From Eledone cirrhosa (Eukaryota > Mollusca > Cephalopoda > Octopoda > Eledonidae): a stretch of 64,000 nucleotides of DNA. The notes under the pieces are model-generated. The model saw nothing but the letters and a program-made list of their open reading frames with translations. It made no database searches and was not told the origin of the DNA. A program made the position numbers and the translations under genes. Positions 12,716-27,110 of the stretch are shown piece after piece. The stretch's first letter is position 1. Each line of letters starts with the position of its first letter. The stretch lies in NCBI GenBank assembly GCA_964016885.1, contig OZ024744.1:20514098-20578097 (forward strand), in the 5' to 3' direction.

Positions 12716-15700
12716 ACTCGTTTTAACAACAGCTGAATCTTAAGATAAAACTCGTTTTAACAACAGTTGAATCTTAAGAACTGACTCGTTTTAACAACAG
12801 TTGAATCTTCAAATAAAACTCGTTTTAACAACAGTTGAATCTTAAGAACTGACTCGTTTTAACAACAGTTGAATGTTAAGATAAAACTCGTTATAACAAT
12901 AGTTGAATCTTAAGAACTGACTCGTTTTAACAACAGTTGAATCTTAAGATAAAACTCGTTTTAACAACAGTTGAATCTTAAGAACTGACTCGTTTTAACA
13001 ACAGCTGAATCTTAAGATAAAACTCGTTTTAACAACAGTTGAATCCTAAGAACTGACTGGTTTTATCAACAGTTAAACCGTAAGAACTGACTCGTTTTAA
13101 CAACAGTTGAATGTTCAAATAAAACTCGTTTTAACAACAGTTGAATCTTAAGATAAAACTCGTTTTAACAACAGTTGAATCTTAAGAACTGACTCGTTTT
13201 AACAACAGCTGAATCTTAAGATAAAACTCGTTTTAACAACAGTTCAAACTTAAGAAATGACTCGTTTTAACAACAGTTGAATCTTATGAACTGACTCATT
13301 TTAACAACAGTTGAATCTTAAGAACTGATTCGTTTTAACAACAGTTGAATCTTAAGATAAAACTCGTTTTAACAACAGTTGAATCTTATGAACTAACTCA
13401 TTTTAACAACAGTTGAATCTTAAGTTAAGACTCGTTTTAACAACAGTTGAATCTTAAGAACTGACTCGTTTTAACGACAGCTGTATCTTAAGATAAAACT
13501 CGTTTTAACAACAGTTGAATCTTAAAGATAAAACTCGCTTTAACAACAGTTGAATCTTAAGAACTGACTCGTTTTAACAACAGTTGAATCTTAAGACAAA
13601 ACCCGTTTTAACAACAGTTGAATCTTAAGAACTGTCTTGTTTTAACAACAGTTGAATCTTAAGATAAACCTCGTTTTAACAACAGTTTAATCTTAAGAAC
13701 TGACTCGTTTTAACAACAGTTGATTCTTAAGACAAAACTCGTTTTAACAACAGTTGAATCTTAAGAACTGACTTGTTCTAACAACAGTTCAGCCTTAAGA
13801 ACTGACTCGTTTTAAAACAGTTGAATCGTTAGAACTGACTCGTTTTAACAACAGTTGAATCTTAAAATAAAACTCGTTTTAACAATAGTTGAATCTCAAG
13901 AACTGACTCGTTTTAGCAACAGTTGAATCTTAAGATAACACTCGTTTTCATAACAGTTGAATCTTAAGAACTGTCTCGTTTTAACAACAGTTGAATCTTA
14001 AGATAAACCTCGTTTTAACAACAGTTGAATCTTAAGAACTGACTCGTTTTAACAACAGTTAAATCTTAATAACTGACTCGTTTTAACAACAGTTGAATGT
14101 TAAGATAAAACTCGTTTTAACAATAGTTGAATCTTAAGAACTGACTCGTTTTAACAACAGTTGAATCTTAAGATAAAACTCGTTTCAACAACTGTTGAAT
14201 CTTAAGAACTGACTCGTTTTAACAACAGCTGAATCTTAAGATAAAACTCGTTTTAACAACAGTTGAATCTTAAGAACTGACTCGTTTTAACAACAGTTGA
14301 ATCTTATGAACTGACTCATTTTAACAAAAGTTGAATCTTAAGAACTGATTCGTTTTAACAACAGTTGAATCTTAAGATAAAACTCGTTTTAACAACAGTT
14401 GAATCTTAAGAACTGACTCGTTTTAACCACAGCTGAATCTTAAGATAAAACTCGTTTTATTAACAGTTGAATCTTAAGAACTGACTCGTTTTAACAACAG
14501 CTGAATCTTAAGATAAAACTCGTTTTAACAACAGTTGAATCTTAAGATAAAACTCGTTTTAACAACAGTTGAATCTTAAGAACTGACTCGTTTTAACAAC
14601 AGTTGAATCTTAAGATAAAACTCGTTTGAACAACAGTTGAATCTTATGAACTAACTAATTTTTACAACAGTTGAATCTTAAGTTAAGACTCGTTTTAACA
14701 ACAGTTGAATCTTAAGAATTGACTCGTTTTAACAACAGCTGCATCTTAAGATAAAACTCGTTTTAACAACAGTTGAATCTTAAAGATAAAACTCGCTTTA
14801 ACAACAGTTGAATCTTAAGAACTGACTCGTTTTAACAACAATTGAATCTTAAGACAAAACCCGTTTTAACAACATTTGAATCTTAAGAACTGTCTCGTTT
14901 TAACAACAGTTGAATCTTAAGATCAACCTCGTTTTAACAACAGTTTAATCTTATGAACTGACTCGTTTTAACAACAGTTGAATCTTAAGACAAAACTCGT
15001 TTTAACAACAGTTGAATCTTAAGAACTGACTTGTTCTAACAACAGTTCAGCCTTAGGAACTGACTCGTTTTAAAACAGTTGAATCGTTAGAACTGACTCG
15101 TTTTAACAACAGTTGAATCTTAAAATAAAACTCGTTTTAACAATAGTTGAATCTCAAGAACTGACTCGTTTTAGCAACAGTTGAATCTTAAGATAAACCT
15201 CGTTTTAACAACAGTTGATTCTTAAGAACCGACTCGTTTCAACAACAGTTAAATCTAAATAACTGACTCGTTTTAACAACAGTTGAATGTTAAGATAAAA
15301 CTCGTTTTAACAATAGTTGAATCTTAAGAACTGACTCGTTTTAACAACAGTTGAATCTTAAGATAAAACTCGTTTTCACAACTGTTGAATCTTAAGAACT
15401 GACTCGTTTTAACAACAGCTGAATCTTAAGATAAAACTCGTTTTAACAACAGTTGACTCTTAAGAACTGACTCGTTTTAACAACAGTTGAATCTTCAAAT
15501 AAAACTCGTTTTAACAACAGTTGAATCTTAAGAACTGACTCGTTTTAACAACAGTTGAATGTTAAGATAAAACTCGTTATAACAATAGTTGAATCTTAAG
15601 AACTGACTCGTTTTAACAACAGTTGAATCTTAAGATAAAACTCGTTTTAACAACAGTTGAATCTTAAGAACTGACTCGTTTTAACAACAGCTGAATCTTA

Positions 15701-16183
15701 AGATAAACCTCGTTTTAACAACAGTTGATTCTTAAGAACCGACTCGTTTCAACAACAGTTAAATCTAAATAACTGACTCGTTTTAACAACAGTTGAATGT
15801 TAAGATAAAACTCGTTTTAACAATAGTTGAATCTTAAGAACTGACTCGTTTTAACAACAGTTGAATCTTAAGATAAAACTCGTTTTAACAACTGTTGAAT
15901 CTTAAGAACTGACTCGTTTTAACAACAGCTTAATCTTAAGATAAAACTCGTTTTAACAACAGTTGAATCTTAAGAACTGACTCGTTTTAACAACAGTTGA
16001 ATGTTCAAATAAATCTCGTTTTAACAACAGTTGAATCTTAAGAACTGACTCGTTTTAACAACAGTTGAATCTTAAGAACTGACTCGTTTTAACAACAGTT
16101 AAATCTTAATCACTGACTCGTTTTAACAACAGTTGAATATTTAGATAAAACTCGTTTTAACAACAGTTGAATCTTAAGAACTG
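12716..16183. repeat. 3,468-bp tandem duplicon, copy C
   Basis: Second full copy, directly abutting copy B in the same orientation. A private base change is GACTGG for GACTTG near 13,046. Beyond 16,183 the sequence continues into units (TTTTAATAACAG, GAACATTAAG, AAGATTAAAC) also found after copy A at 3.6-3.9 kb. This suggests the pair arose by unequal exchange inside an arrangement resembling that of copy A. Confidence 0.9.
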
Positions 16184-16686
16184 ACTCGTTTTAACAACAG
16201 CTGAATCTTAAGATAAAACTCGTTTTAACAACAGTTGAATCTTAAGAACTGACTCGTTTTAACAACAGCTGAATCTTAAGATAAAACTCGTTTTAACAAC
16301 AGTTGAATCTTAAGATAAAACTCGTTTTAACAACAGTTGAATCTTAAGAACTGACTCGTTTTAATAACAGTTGAATCTTCAAATAAAACTCGTTTTAACA
16401 ACAGTTGAACATTAAGAACTGACTCGTTTTAACAACAGTTAAATGTTAAGATTAAACTCGTTTTAACAATAGTTGAATCTTAAGAACTGACTCGTTTTAA
16501 CAACAGTTGAATCTTAAGATAAAACTCGTTTTAACAACAGTTGAATCTTAAGAACTGACTCGTTTTAACAACAGCTGAATCTTAAGATAACACTCGTTTT
16601 AACAACAGTTGAACATTAAGAACTGACTCGTTTTAACAACAGTTAAATGTTAAGATTAAACTCGTTTTAACAATAGTTGAATCTTA

Positions 16687-18335
16687 AGAAATGACTCGTT
16701 TTAACAACAGTTGAATCTTAAGATAAAACTCGTTTTAACAACAGTTGAATCTTAAGAACTGACTTGTTTTATCAACAGTTCAACCGTAAGAACTGACTCG
16801 TTTTAACAACAGTTGAATGTTCAAATAAAACTCGTTTTAACAACAGTTGAATCTTAATAACTGACTCGTTTTAACAACAGTTGAATCTTAAGAACTGACT
16901 CGTTTTAACAACAGTTAAATCTTAATAACTGACTCGTTTTAACAACAGTTGAATATTTAGATAAAACTCGTTTTAACAACAGTTGAATCTTAAAAACTGA
17001 CTCGTTTTAACAACAGTTGAATGTTAAGATAAAACTCGTTTTAACAATAGTTGAATCTTAAGAACTGACTCGTTTTAACAACAGTTGAATCTTAAGAACT
17101 GACTCGTTTTAACAACAGTTGAATCTTAAGATAAAACTCGTTTTAACAACAGTTGAATCTTAAGAACTGACTCGTTTTAACAACAGATGAATCTTAAGAT
17201 AAAACTCGTTTTAACAACAGTTGAATCTTAAGAACTGACTTGTTTTATCAACAGTTCAACCGCACGAACTGACTCGTTTTAACAACAGTTGAATCTTCAA
17301 ATAAAACTCGTTTTAACAACAGTTGAATCTTAAGAAATGACTCGTTTTAACAACAGTTGAATCTTAAGATAAAACTCGTTTTAACAACAGTTGAATCTTA
17401 AGAACTGACTCGTTTTAACAACTGCTGAATCTTAAGATAAAACTCGTTTTAACAACAGTTGAATCTTAAGAACTGACTTGTTTTATCAACAGTTCAACCG
17501 TAAGAACTGACTCGTTTTAACAACAGTTGAATCTTCAAATAAAACTCGTTTTAACAACAGTTGAATCTTAAGAACTGACTCGTTTTAACAACAGTTGAAT
17601 CTTAAGAACTGACTCGTTTTAACAACAGTTGAATCTTAAGAACTGACTCGTTTTAACAACAGTTAAATCTTAATAACTGACTCGTTTTAACAACAGTTGA
17701 ATGTTAAGATAAAACTCGTTTTAACAACAGTTGAATCTTAAGAACTGACTCGTTTTAACAACAGCTGAATCTTAATATAAAACTCGTTTTAACAACAGTT
17801 GAATCTTAAGAACTGACTCGTTTTAACAACAGCTGAATCTTCAAATAAAACTCGTTTTAACAACAGTTGAATCTTAAGAACTGACTCGTTTTAACAACAG
17901 TTGAATCTTTAGATAACATTCGTTTTAACAACAGTTGAATCTTAAGAACTGATTCTTTTTAACAACAGTTGAATCTTAAGATAAAACTCGTTTTAACAAC
18001 AGTTGAATCTTAAGAACTGACTCGTTTTAACAACAGCTGAATCTTAAGATAAAACTCGTTTTAACAACAGTTGAATCTTAAGAACTGACTCGTTTTATCA
18101 ACAGTTCAACCTTAAGAACTGATTCGTTTTAACAACAGTTGAATCTTAAGAACTGACTCGTTTTAACAACAGTTGAATCTTAAGGACTGACTCGTTTTAA
18201 CAACAGTTGAATCTTATGAACTGACTCATTTTAACAACAATTGAATCTGAAGATAACATTCGTTTTAACAACAGTTGAATCTTAAGAACTGACTCGTTTT
18301 ATCAACAGTTCAACCTTAAGAAGTAACTCGTTTTA
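16687..18335. repeat. 1.6-kb dispersed duplication, right copy
   Basis: Partner of 5,941-7,555, with one additional 34-bp monomer near 17.08 kb. It lies inside the longest cassette-free stretch of the window (15,065 to 20,096). After AAGAAGTAACTCG it leaves the shared sequence and enters units with CATCAAATCAAAC and CGTTCTAAC. Confidence 0.82.
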
Positions 18336-18590
18336 ACAACAGTTGAATCATCAAATCAAACTCGTTCTAACAACAGTTGAATCTTAAGAACTGACTCGTT
18401 GTAACAACAGTTGAATCTTAAGATAAAACTCGTTTTAACAACAGTTGAATCTTAAGAACTGACTCATTTTAACAACAGTTGAATCTTAAGATAAAACTCG
18501 TTTTAACAACAGTTGAATCTTAAGAACTGACTCGTTTTAACAAAATCTGAATCTTAAGATAAAACTCGTTTTAACAACAGTTGAATCCTA

Positions 18591-21500
18591 AGAACTATCT
18601 TGTTTTAACATCAGTTCAACCTTAAGAGCTGACTCGTTTAACAACAGTTGAATCTTCAAATAAATCTCGTTTTAACAACAGTTGAAAATTAAGAACTGAC
18701 TCGTTTTAACAACAGTTGAATCTAAAGATAAAACTAGTTTTAACAACAGTTGAATCTTAAGAACTGACTCGTTTTAACAACAGTTGAATGTTAAGATAAA
18801 ACTCGTTTTAACAATAGTTGAATCTTAAGAACTGACTCGTTTTAACAACAGTTGAATCTTAAGATAAAACTCGTTTTACCAACTGTTGAATCTTAAGAAC
18901 TGACTCGTTTTAAAAACAGCTGAATCTTAAGATATAACTCGTTTTAACAACAGTTGGATCTTAAGAACTGACTCGTTTTAACAACAGTTGAATGTTAAGA
19001 TAAAACTCGTTTTAACAACAGTTGAATCTTAAGAACTGACTCGTTTTAACAACAGTTGAATCTTAAGATAAAACTCGTTTTAACAACAGTTGAATCTTAA
19101 GAACTGACTTGTTTTATCAACAGTTCAACCGTAAGAACTGACTCGTTTTAACAACAGTTGAATCTTAAGAACTGACTCGTTTTAACAACAGTTGAATCTT
19201 AAGAACTGACTCGTTTTAACAACAGTTAAATCTTAATAACTGACTCGTTTTAACAACAGTTGAATATTTAGATAAAACTCGTTTTAACAACAGTTGAATC
19301 TTAAGAACTGACTCGTTTTAACAACAGCTGAATCTTAAGATAAAACTCGTTTTAACAACAGTTGAATCTTAAGAACTGACTCGTTTTAACAACAGTTGAA
19401 TCTTCAAATAAAACTCGTTTTAACAACAGTTGAACATTAAGAACTGACTCGTTTTAACAACAGTTAAATGTTAAGATAAAACTCGTTTTAACAATAGTTG
19501 AATCTTAAGAACTGACTCGTTTTAACAACAGTTGAATCTTAAGATAAAACTCGTTTTAACAACAGTTGAATCTTAAGAACTGACTCGTTTTAACAACAGC
19601 TGAATCTTAAGATAAAACTCGTTTTAACAACAGTTGAATCTTAAGATAAAACTCGTTTTAACAACAGTTGAATCTTAAGAACTGACTCGTTTTAACAACA
19701 TTTGAATCTTAAGATAAAACTCGTTTTAACAACAGTTGAATCTTATGAACTAACTCATTTTAACAACAGTTGAATCTTAAGTTAAGACTCGTTTTAACAA
19801 CAGTTGAATCTTAAGAACTGACTCGTTTTAACGACAGCTGTATCTTAAGATAAAACTCGTTTTAACAACAGTTGAATCTTAAAGATAAAACTCGCTTTAA
19901 CAACAGTTGAATCTTAAGAACTGACTCGTTTTAACAACAGTTGAATCTTAAGATAAACCTCGTTTTAACAACAGTTTAATCCTAAGAACTGACTCGTTTT
20001 AACAACAGTTGAATCTTAAGACAAAACTCGTTTTAACAACAGTTGAATCTTAAGAACTGACTTGTTCTAACAACAGTTCAGCCTTAAGAACTGACTCGTT
20101 TTAAAACAGTTGAATCGTTACAACTGACTCGTTTTAACAACAGTTGAATCTTAAAATAAAACTCGTTTTAACAATAGTTGAATCTCAAGAACTGACTTGT
20201 TTTAGCAACAGTTGAATCTTAAGATAACACTCGTTTTCATAACAGTTGAATCCTAAGAACTGTCTCGTTTTAACAACAGTTGAATCTTAAGATAAACCTC
20301 GTTTTAACAACAGTTGAATCTTAAGAACTGACTCGTTTTAACAACAGTTAAATCTTAATAACTGACTCGTTTTAACAACAGCTGAATCTTAAGATAAAAC
20401 TCGTTTTAACAACAGTTGAATCTTAAGAACTGACTCGTTTTAACAACAGTTGAATCTTAAGATAAAACTCGTTTTAACAACTGTTGAATCTTAAGAACTG
20501 ACTCGTTTTAACAACAGCTGAATCTTAAGATAAAACTCGTTTTAACACCAGTTGAATCTTAAGAACTGACTCGTTTTAACAACAGTTGAATCTTCAAATA
20601 ACACTCGTTTTAACAACAGTTGAATCTTAAGAACTGACTCGTTTTAACAACAGTTGAATGTTAAGATAAAACTCGTTTTAACAATAGTTGAATCTTAAGA
20701 ACTGACTCGTTTTAACAACAGTTGAATCTTAAGATAAAACTCGTTTTAACAACAGTTGAATCTTAAGAACTGACTCGTTTTAACAACAGCTGAATCTTAA
20801 GATAAAACTCGTTTTAACAACAGTTCATACTTAAGAAATGACTCGTTTTAACAAAAGTTGAATCTTATGAACTCACTCATTTTAACAACAGTTGAATCTT
20901 AAGATAACATTCGTTTTAACAACAGTTGAATCTTAAGAACTGATTCGTTTTAACAACAGTTGAATCTTAAGATAAAACTCGTTTTAACAACAGTTGAATC
21001 TTAAGAACGGACTCGTTTTAACAACAGCTGAATCTTAAGATAAAACCCGTTTTAACAACAGTTGAATCTTAAGAACTGATTCGTTTTAACAACAGTTCAA
21101 ACTTAAGAACTGACTCGTTTTAACAACAGTTGAATCTTATGAACTGACTCATTTTAACAACAGTTGAATCTTAAGATAACATTCGTTTTAACAACAGTTG
21201 AATCTTAAGAACAGACTCGTTTTAACAACAGTTGAATCTTAAAGATAAAACTCGTTTCAACAACAGTTGAATCTTAAAGATAAAACTCGTTTCAACAACA
21301 GTTGAATCTTAAGAACTGACTCGTTTTAACAACAGCTGAATCTTAAGATAAAACTCGTTTTAACAACAGTTGAATCTTAAGATAAAACTCGTTTTAACAA
21401 CAGTTGAATCTTAAGAACTGACTCGTTTTAACGACAGCTGAATCTTAAGATAAAACTCGTTTTAACAACAGTTCAAACTTAAGAAATGACTCGTTTTAAC

Positions 21501-22943
21501 AACAGTTGAATCTTATGAACTGACTCATTTTAACAAAAGTTGAATCTTAAGAACTGATTCGTTTTAACAACAGTTGAATCTTAAGATAAAACTCGTTTTA
21601 ACAACAGTTGAATCTTAAGAACTGACTCGTTTTAACCACAGCTGAATCTTAAGATAAAACTCGTTTTATTAACAGTTGAATCTTAAGAACTGACTCGTTT
21701 TAACAACAGCTGAATCTTAAGATAAAACTCGTTTTATCAACAGTTGAATCTTAAGATAAAACTCGTTTTAACAACAGTTGAATCTTAAGAACTGACTCGT
21801 TTTAACAACAGTTGAATCTTAAGATAAAACTCGTTTGAACAACAGTTGAATCTTATGAACTAACTAATTTTTACAACAGTTGAATCTTAAGTTAAGACTC
21901 GTTTTAACAACAGTTGAATCTTAAGAACTGACTCGTTTTAACAACAGCTGCATCTTAAGATAAAACTCGTTTTAACAACAGTTGAATCTTAAAGATAAAA
22001 CTCGCTTTAACAACAGTTGAATCTTAAGAACTGACTCGTTTTAACAACAATTGAATCTTAAGACAAAACCCGTTTTAACAACAGTTGAATCTTAAGAACT
22101 GTCTCGTTTTAACAACAGTTGAATCTTAAGATAAACCTCGTTTTAACAACAGTTTGATCTTAAGAACTGACTCGTTTTAACAACAGTTGAATCTTAAGAC
22201 AAAACTCGTTTTAACAACAGTTGAATCTTAAGAACTGACTTGTTCTAACAACAGTTCAGCCTTAAGAACTGACTCGTTTTAAAACAGTTGAATCGTTAGA
22301 ACTGACTCGTTTTAACAACAGTTGAATCTTAAAATAAAACTCGTTTTAACAATAGTTGAATCTCAAGAACTGACTCGTTTAAGCAACAGTTTAATCTTAA
22401 GATAAACCTCGTTTTAACAACAGTTGATTCTTAAGAACCGACTCGTTTCAACAACAGTTAAATCTAAATAACTGACTCGTTTTAACAACAGTTGAATGTT
22501 AAGATAAAACTCGTTTTAACAATAGTTGAATCTTAAGAAGTGACTCGTTTTAACAACAGTTGAATCTTAAGAACTGACTCGTTTTAACAACAGTTGAATG
22601 TTAAGATAAAACTCGTTATAACAATAGTTGAATCTTAAGAACTGACTCGTTTTAACAACAGTTGAATCTTAAGATAAAACTCGTTTTAACAACAGTTGAA
22701 TCTTAAGAACTGACTCGTTTTAACAACAGCTGAATCTTAAGATAAACCTCGTTTTAACAACAGTTGATTCTTAAGAACCGACTCGTTTCAACAACAGTTA
22801 AATCTAAATAACTGACTCGTTTTAACAACAGTTGAATGTTAAGATAAAACTCGTTTTAACAACAGTTGAATCTTAAGAACTGACTCGTTTTAACAACAGC
22901 TGAATCTTAAGATAAAACTCGTTTTAACAACAGTTGAATCTTA
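18591..22943. repeat. 4,353-bp tandem duplicon, copy 1
   Basis: Repeated immediately downstream at offset 4,353: AGAACTATCTTG at 18,591 and 22,944, and the 33-mer at 20096 and 24449. Both copies carry a cassette variant seen nowhere else here, GTTACAACTG in place of GTTAGAACTG, together with TAACATCAG, AAACTAGTTTTAAC and GTTGGATC. Each copy contains one K and one M cassette. The left breakpoint is ambiguous over about 18.45-18.59 kb. Confidence 0.9.
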
Positions 22944-25900
22944 AGAACTATCTTGTTTTAACATCAGTTCAACCTTAAGAGCTGACTCGTTTAACAACAG
23001 TTGAATCTTCAAATAAAACTCGTTTTAACAACAGTTGAAAATTAAGAACTGACTCGTTTTAACAACAGTTGAATCTAAAGATAAAACTAGTTTTAACAAC
23101 AGTTGAATCTTAAGAACTGACTCGTTTTAACAACAGTTGAATGTTAAGATAAAACTCGTTTTAACAATAGTTGAATCTTAAGAACTGACTCGTTTTAACA
23201 ACAGTTGAATCTTAAGATAAAACTCGTTTTACCAACTGTTGAATCTTAAGAACTGACTCGTTTTAAAAACAGCTGAATCTTAAGATATAACTCGTTTTAA
23301 CAACAGTTGGATCTTAAGAACTGACTCGTTTTAACAACAGTGGAATCTTCAAATAAAACTCGTTTTAACAACAGTTGAATCTTAAGAACTGACTCGTTTT
23401 AACAACAGTTGAATCTTAAGATAAAACTCGTTTTAACAACAGTTGAATCTTAAGAACTGACTTGTTTTATCAACAGTTCAACCGTAAGAACTGACTCGTT
23501 TTAACAACAGTTGAATCTTAAGAACTGACTCGTTTTAACAACAGTTGAATCTTAAGAACTGACTCGTTTTAACAACAGTTAAATCTTAATAACTGACTCG
23601 TTTTAACAACAGTTGAATATTTAGATAAAACTCGTTTTAACAACAGTTGAATCTTAAGAACTGACTCGTTTTAACAACAGCTGAATCTTAAGATAAAACT
23701 CGTTTTAACAACAGTTGAATCTTAAGAACTGACTCGTTTTAACAACAGTTGAATCTTCAAATAAAACTCGTTTTAACAACAGTTGAACATTAAGAACTGA
23801 CTCGTTTTAACAACAGTTAAATGTTAAGATAAAACTCGTTTTAACAATAGTTGAATCTTAAGAACTGACTCGTTTTAACAACAGTTGAATCTTAAGATAA
23901 AACTCGTTTTAACAACAGTTGAATCTTAAGAACTGACTCGTTTTAACAACAGCTGAATCTTAAGATAAAACTCGTTTTAACAACAGTTGAATCTTAAGAT
24001 AAAACTCGTTTTAACAACAGTTGAATCTTAAGAACTGACTCGTTTTAACAACATTTGAATCTTAAGATAAAACTCGTTTTAACAACAGTTGAATCTTATG
24101 AACTAACTCATTTTAACAACAGTTGAATCTTAAGTTAAGACTCGTTTTAACAACAGTTGAATCTTAAGAACTGACTCGTTTTAACGACAGCTGTATCTTA
24201 AGATAAAACTCGTTTTAACAACAGTTGAATCTTAAAGATAAAACTCGCTTTAACAACAGTTGAATCTTAAGAACTGACTCGTTTTAACAACAGTTGAATC
24301 TTAAGATAAACCTCGTTTTAACAACAGTTTAATCCTAAGAACTGACTCGTTTTAACAACAGTTGAATCTTAAGACAAAACTCGTTTTAACAACAGTTGAA
24401 TCTTAAGAACTGACTTGTTCTAACAACAGTTCAGCCTTAAGAACTGACTCGTTTTAAAACAGTTGAATCGTTACAACTGACTCGTTTTAACAACAGTTGA
24501 ATCTTAAAATAAAACTCGTTTTAACAATAGTTGAATCTCAAGAACTGACTTGTTTTAGCAACAGTTGAATCTTAAGATAACACTCGTTTTCATAACAGTT
24601 GAATCCTAAGAACTGTCTCGTTTTAACAACAGTTGAATCTTAAGATAAACCTCGTTTTAACAACAGTTGAATCTTAAGAACTGACTCGTTTTAACAACAG
24701 TTAAATCTTAATAACTGACTCGTTTTAACAACAGCTGAATCTTAAGATAAAACTCGTTTTAACAACAGTTGAATCTTAAGAACTGACTCGTTTTAACAAC
24801 AGTTGAATCTTAAGATAAAACTCGTTTTAACAACTGTTGAATCTTAAGAACTGACTCGTTTTAACAACAGCTGAATCTTAAGATAAAACTCGTTTTAACA
24901 CCAGTTGAATCTTAAGAACTGACTCGTTTTAACAACAGTTGAATCTTCAAATAACACTCGTTTTAACAACAGTTGAATCTTAAGAACTGACTCGTTTTAA
25001 CAACAGTTGAATGTTAAGATAAAACTCGTTTTAACAATAGTTGAATCTTAAGAACTGACTCGTTTTAACAACAGTTGAATCTTAAGATAAAACTCGTTTT
25101 AACAACAGTTGAATCTTAAGAACTGACTCGTTTTAACAACAGCTGAATCTTAAGATAAAACTCGTTTTAACAACAGTTCATACTTAAGAAATGACTCGTT
25201 TTAACAAAAGTTGAATCTTATGAACTCACTCATTTTAACAACAGTTGAATCTTAAGATAACATTCGTTTTAACAACAGTTGAATCTTAAGAACTGATTCG
25301 TTTTAACAACAGTTGAATCTTAAGATAAAACTCGTTTTAACAACAGTTGAATCTTAAGAACGGACTCGTTTTAACAACAGCTGAATCTTAAGATAAAACT
25401 CGTTTTAACAACAGTTGAATCTTAAGAACTGATTCGTTTTAACAACAGTTCAAACTTAAGAACTGACTCGTTTTAACAACAGTTGAATCTTATGAACTGA
25501 CTCATTTTAACAACAGTTGAATCTTAAGATAACATTCGTTTTAACAACAGTTGAATCTTAAGAACAGACTCGTTTTAACAACAGTTGAATCTTAAAGATA
25601 AAACTCGTTTCAACAACAGTTGAATCTTAAAGATAAAACTCGTTTCAACAACAGTTGAATCTTAAGAACTGACTCGTTTTAACAACAGCTGAATCTTAAG
25701 ATAAAACTCGTTTTAACAACAGTTGAATCTTAAGATAAAACTCGTTTTAACAACAGTTGAATCTTAAGAACTGACTCGTTTTAACGACAGCTGAATCTTA
25801 AGATAAAACTCGTTTTAACAACAGTTCAAACTTAAGAAATGACTCGTTTTAACAACAGTTGAATCTTATGAACTGACTCATTTTAACAAAAGTTGAATCT

Positions 25901-27110
25901 TAAGAACTGATTCGTTTTAACAACAGTTGAATCTTAAGATAAAACTCGTTTTAACAACAGTTGAATCTTAAGAACTGACTCGTTTTAACCACAGCTGAAT
26001 CTTAAGATAAAACTCGTTTTATTAACAGTTGAATCTTAAGAACTGACTCGTTTTAACAACAGCTGAATCTTAAGATAAAACTCGTTTTATCAACAGTTGA
26101 ATCTTAAGATAAAACTCGTTTTAACAACAGTTGAATCTTAAGAACTGACTCGTTTTAACAACAGTTGAATCTTAAGAACTGACTCGTTTTAACAACAGCT
26201 GCATCTTAAGATAAAACTCGTTTTAACAACAGTTGAATCTTAAAGATAAAACTCGCTTTAACAACAGTTGAATCTTAAGAACTGACTCGTTTTAACAACA
26301 ATTGAATCTTAAGACAAAACCCGTTTTAACAACAGTTGAATCTTAAGAACTGTCTCGTTTTAACAACAGTTGAATCTTAAGATAAACCTCGTTTTAACAA
26401 CAGTTTGATCTTAAGAACTGACTCGTTTTAACAACAGTTGAATCTTAAGACAAAACTCGTTTTAACAACAGTTGAATCTTAAGAACTGACTTGTTCTAAC
26501 AACAGTTCAGCCTTAAGAACTGACTCGTTTTAAAACAGTTGAATCGTTAGAACTGACTCGTTTTAACAACAGTTGAATCTTAAAATAAAACTCGTTTTAA
26601 CAATAGTTGAATCTCAAGAACTGACTCGTTTAAGCAACAGTTTAATCTTAAGATAAACCTCGTTTTAACAACAGTTGATTCTTAAGAACCGACTCGTTTC
26701 AACAACAGTTAAATCTAAATAACTGACTCGTTTTAACAACAGTTGAATGTTAAGATAAAACTCGTTTTAACAATAGTTGAATCTTAAGAAGTGACTCGTT
26801 TTAACAACAGTTGAATCTTAAGAACTGACTCGTTTTAACAACAGTTGAATGTTAAGATAAAACTCGTTATAACAATAGTTGAATCTTAAGAACTGACTCG
26901 TTTTAACAACAGTTGAATCTTAAGATAAAACTCGTTTTAACAACAGTTGAATCTTAAGAACTGACTCGTTTTAACAACAGCTGAATCTTAAGATAAACCT
27001 CGTTTTAACAACAGTTGATTCTTAAGAACCGACTCGTTTCAACAACAGTTAAATCTAAATAACTGACTCGTTTTAACAACAGTTGAATGTTAAGATAAAA
27101 CTCGTTTTAA
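22944..27110. repeat. 4,353-bp tandem duplicon, copy 2
   Basis: Follows copy 1 closely except for loss of 102 bp (three monomers) near 26,165. There the units with CGTTTGAACAAC, CTAACTAATTTTTAC and AAGTTAAGAC are missing, and the later offset falls to 4,251 (22274 with 26525). Other differences are GTGGAATCTTC near 23,340 and AAAACTCG for AAAACCCG near 25,400. Homology ends near 27,110, where the next duplicon has already begun. Confidence 0.88.
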
